Below, in pieces: positions 40,736 to 42,524 of a stretch of DNA of 42,524 bases. The translations under genes were made by a program, and so were the position numbers. This stretch comes from Candidatus Thiovulum imperiosus (GTDB lineage: Bacteria; Campylobacterota; Campylobacteria; Campylobacterales; Thiovulaceae), in NCBI GenBank assembly GCA_024281175.1, contig JAMJTW010000036.1, positions 1-42,524 on the forward strand, read 5' to 3'. Position 1 is the first letter of the stretch. The number at the start of each line of letters is the position of its first letter. The notes beneath the pieces were generated by a model. That model was not told the origin of the DNA. It did no database searches and saw nothing but the letters and a program-made list of their open reading frames with translations.

Positions 40736-42247
40736 ATGGGAAAAATTACAAATGCTCAAAAGGCTACAAAGCTATTTGAGTTAGAAAGTGATAAGGTTGG
40801 TGTTACGCCTGAAGAGATAGCAAAATATTTCGGAAATGTGTTTGAAGCCAATATAGTTGATAAGTGGATTGCAAATGAAGTTGATGTTTCAGCACCTGCT
40901 AAAAAAGTCATAGCTTCAAAATTGGAATATACACAGAAAATTTGGAGTGAAGATTTTAAAACGGTAGAAGATTTTGAAAAGAGAATTCATGGCTTTAAAA
41001 GAGACAAAGAAAAGTCTAAAACCTGTTATGAAGTTGATAAGAAGATAACAGAAACTACCTGTAATTCAATTCGATTTAGAATTATTGTAGAGGAGAAAGC
41101 TGATGAGGTTGGTCAGACTCCAAAGCAAATAGCTAATTATATAAATGGTGTTATGGAAAAGAGCTTTGAACTTCGAGATATTTTTGGAAAAGAGAAAAAG
41201 AGCTATGTTACTTCAGTAACAGTTGGTAATTGGCTTAAAAGCAATACAGATTTGAAAGATACTAAACAAATTCTTATAAATCTTGCATTAAATTTAGAGC
41301 CAACTATTTGGACAGATACATTTTCGTCTGAAGTTGATATGAGAGAACAGTTACCAAACTACTTTAAAGATTGGGCAGGTGGAGTTACAGTTGTTAAAGA
41401 TGGAGTGCACCAACTAAATGATTTAGATAAAGAGAACTCACTAAAAAATTTTAAAGAGAAAAAAAAAATTGATATTTCCAAATTAGATTTAGAGAAAGAG
41501 GGAATGAAATTTCGTCTCTTTTTAGCTCAAATGCTTTATGAGAAGAGACAGCTTAAAGAGGGTTTTGAAGTTTTAGAGAGCATAGAAGATAGTGAGTCTG
41601 AATTTTCGATCAAAAATGAGAATGAAGTCGATTTCATCAAAGCCCTGATTTTTGATAAGTTAGGAAAGAGAACAAAAGCAAAAATTATTTTCAAGAAGTT
41701 GTCAAATAGAGGCTACAATGTATATAATCCAGAAGTTGATTTTCTTATTGGAAGTCAAATCAAAAGAGAAGCATTCTATGGAAAAGATGGAAAAGAGTTA
41801 CTTGAAGAACTTGATGTAAAAACTCTCAATATTGCTCTAACTTACTATATGAAGTATTTTTCCGAAATTACTAAAATGGGAGAAAAGAGTAAAAAATATT
41901 CAGAAAGATACTACTACGCTATAAATGTAGCTTATCTTTTTGAGATGCTAAATCGAATTGAAGATGAAAATCGAGAGAGTGCTTCAGCTATTTTCAGAAA
42001 AATAGGTTGGAGATACAATCCAGACTGTTTTTGGGAAACGATGACTCAAGCCGAATTTCTTGTTCTTCAAAATAGAGTTGAAGAGGCAGAAAAAGTCTTT
42101 GAAGATTATGCTAAAAGAAAAAACATAGATGAGGGTAGTCTTCAGAGTAGCTTAGACCAACTCAAAGCCTTTGCTCACTTTACAGAAGATGAGAGTGCAA
42201 TCGAGTTCCTTGAATTTTTAAAAGAGTTTGCAAAATCTGAACTCTAA
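40736..42247 (+). CDS. Sensor protein with duplicated helical N-terminus and TPR-S-like C-terminus
   Basis: A 503-residue cytosolic protein (AAGGAT before the ATG). The N-terminus is an internal duplication of a helical, helix-turn-helix-like unit: residues about 10-85 and 113-207 share KVGVTPEEIAKYF / EVGQTPKQIANYI, VDKWIANEVDV / VGNWLKSNTDL and IWSEDFKTVEDF / IWTDTFSSEVDM. Residues about 255-503 look like TPR-S/DUF4071: RLFLAQMLYEKRQLKEGFEV, RYYYAINVAYLFEML, then CFWETMTQAEFLVLQNRVEEAEKVF. TPR-S domains pair with nucleotide-sensing effectors in conflict systems. Location downstream of a SLOG gene fits that theme; the actual role is unknown. Confidence 0.72.
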   Translation: MGKITNAQKATKLFELESDKVGVTPEEIAKYFGNVFEANIVDKWIANEVDVSAPAKKVIASKLEYTQKIWSEDFKTVEDFEKRIHGFKRDKEKSKTCYEVDKKITETTCNSIRFRIIVEEKADEVGQTPKQIANYINGVMEKSFELRDIFGKEKKSYVTSVTVGNWLKSNTDLKDTKQILINLALNLEPTIWTDTFSSEVDMREQLPNYFKDWAGGVTVVKDGVHQLNDLDKENSLKNFKEKKKIDISKLDLEKEGMKFRLFLAQMLYEKRQLKEGFEVLESIEDSESEFSIKNENEVDFIKALIFDKLGKRTKAKIIFKKLSNRGYNVYNPEVDFLIGSQIKREAFYGKDGKELLEELDVKTLNIALTYYMKYFSEITKMGEKSKKYSERYYYAINVAYLFEMLNRIEDENRESASAIFRKIGWRYNPDCFWETMTQAEFLVLQNRVEEAEKVFEDYAKRKNIDEGSLQSSLDQLKAFAHFTEDESAIEFLEFLKEFAKSEL

Positions 42248-42267
42248 TTTTGTAACCACAATTTATA

Positions 42268-42369
42268 TGTCATTTCGAACCCTTTAGAGTGAGAAATCTT
42301 TTACATCACTTCGATTAAAACGATAAGTTTCCAAGATTTCTGTATTGCTAAGCTCATATCGAAATGACA
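42268..42369. repeat. Palindromic dispersed element, copy G
   Basis: 102 bases from TGTCATTTCGAACCCTTTAG to AGCTCATATCGAAATGACA, with the internal arms GAGAAATCTT and AAGATTTCT and the centre TTAAAACGATAAG. It lies 20 bases after the stop of the TPR-S-like gene, where it may also act as a transcript 3' stem. Confidence 0.8.
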
Positions 42370-42524
42370 AAGAGAGAAACAAGTCTATTTGGTCAGCCCC
42401 AAAAATTCTTGCTGTAATTCCAAATCTTGAACTTTAAATCAAAGTTTAATTTAAGTTTATTTCCCTATACTTCCACTCACGAAAACAAAGTTCGTGTTCT
42501 TTTTGAAATTTGTTGTTGAATTAT
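42370..42524. other. Right-edge intergenic segment
   Basis: 155 bases without a recognisable gene. It carries the motif AGTCTATTTGGTCAGCC at 42382-42398, then AT-rich sequence. Near 42477-42500 an inverted repeat CACGAA(A)AC...GTTCGTG could form a stem. It may belong to a gene continuing past the edge. Confidence 0.4.

Larger units (their letters stand above)
202..41109. repeat. YGATGAGGT nonamer repeated 34 times across the window
   Basis: The core GATGAGGT, always preceded by C or T, starts on plus at 203, 1169, 1923, 3632, 5163, 6750, 11303, 14416, 15479, 19928, 19983, 22617, 25614, 26778, 27891, 30560, 31966, 34901, 39595 and 41102. Its complement ACCTCATC starts at 2306, 5355, 5832, 9319, 15118, 18385, 20629, 21127, 23412, 26662, 29811, 31193, 34778 and 40209. 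Copies lie in coding sequence in several reading frames. About one copy would be expected from base composition (hand estimate at about 35% GC). Confidence 0.85.

Noticed and set aside
202-41109. YGATGAGGT as Shine-Dalgarno-like or codon-driven sequence
   Set aside because: It resembles GAGGT of ribosome binding sites, but copies lie inside genes on both strands in several frames and not before starts, and the preceding pyrimidine is invariant.
1-42524. tRNA, rRNA, insertion sequence or integrase
   Set aside because: No cloverleaf with CCA-type arms, ribosomal RNA sequence or transposase/integrase motif was seen in any gap or frame I examined.

Overview
The window is AT-rich and about 93% coding, with short gaps and many overlapping start and stop codons. 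The gene set points to a Campylobacterota (Epsilonproteobacteria) chromosome, probably a free-living sulfur-oxidiser-like lineage. Pointers are a cytosolic chemoreceptor-rich layout, histidine kinases with the AHQWKQPLN H-box, class II dihydroorotase, hldD, a separate glyS beta subunit, an MlaF-type ATPase, queC and ruvB. I cannot name the species.

Layout. 1-1000 (minus): adk, a tautomerase and cysK (cut by the window edge). 1121-7659 (plus): a tightly overlapping run bcp-pyrC-chemoreceptor-argD-hldD-S4 protein-CitE-like lyase, closed by a bidirectional terminator. 7691-8977 (minus): a REC-REC-GGDEF diguanylate cyclase. 9091-11686 (plus): a PEGA-like exported protein and a CNNM/TlyC protein. 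12354-15384 (plus): formate/nitrite-family channel, cyanase, and a fused PP2C phosphatase-Ser/Thr kinase. 15409-18394 (minus): an accessory patch with a BRO-type antirepressor, an XRE regulator, a cluster of palindromic repeats and a caspase-fold lipoprotein whose signal peptide is out of frame. 18429-22847 (minus): gltB. 23051-26951: a small lipoprotein and a Spy/CpxP-like protein, divergent from a three-domain sensor kinase. 26988-33863 (minus): GH13_18 phosphorylase, SF1 helicase, ruvB, mlaF-like, queC and a small exported protein. 34030-36015 (minus): glyS. 36112-42247 (plus): a SLOG-fold protein, three paralogous lipoproteins, an outer-membrane barrel and a protein with a C-terminal TPR-S-like domain.

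Two things stand out. First, the nonamer YGATGAGGT occurs 34 times by my hand count. It is on both strands, always with a pyrimidine before GATGAGGT, and about one copy is expected by chance. This looks like a DNA-uptake-type signal, which as far as I know has not been described in this phylum. Second, the 36.1-42.2 kb locus combines a nucleotide-sensing fold (SLOG), a TPR-S-like sensor with a duplicated helical N-terminus, and a cell-surface module of lipoproteins plus a barrel. I recognise no characterised system with this composition.

A family of short imperfect palindromes with TGTCATTTCGAA...TTCGAAATGACA ends is scattered at 16.5-16.9, 28.75-28.92 and 42.27-42.37 kb. One half-copy is incorporated in frame in the caspase-like gene. 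I saw no tRNA, rRNA, CRISPR array, insertion-sequence transposase or replication origin.
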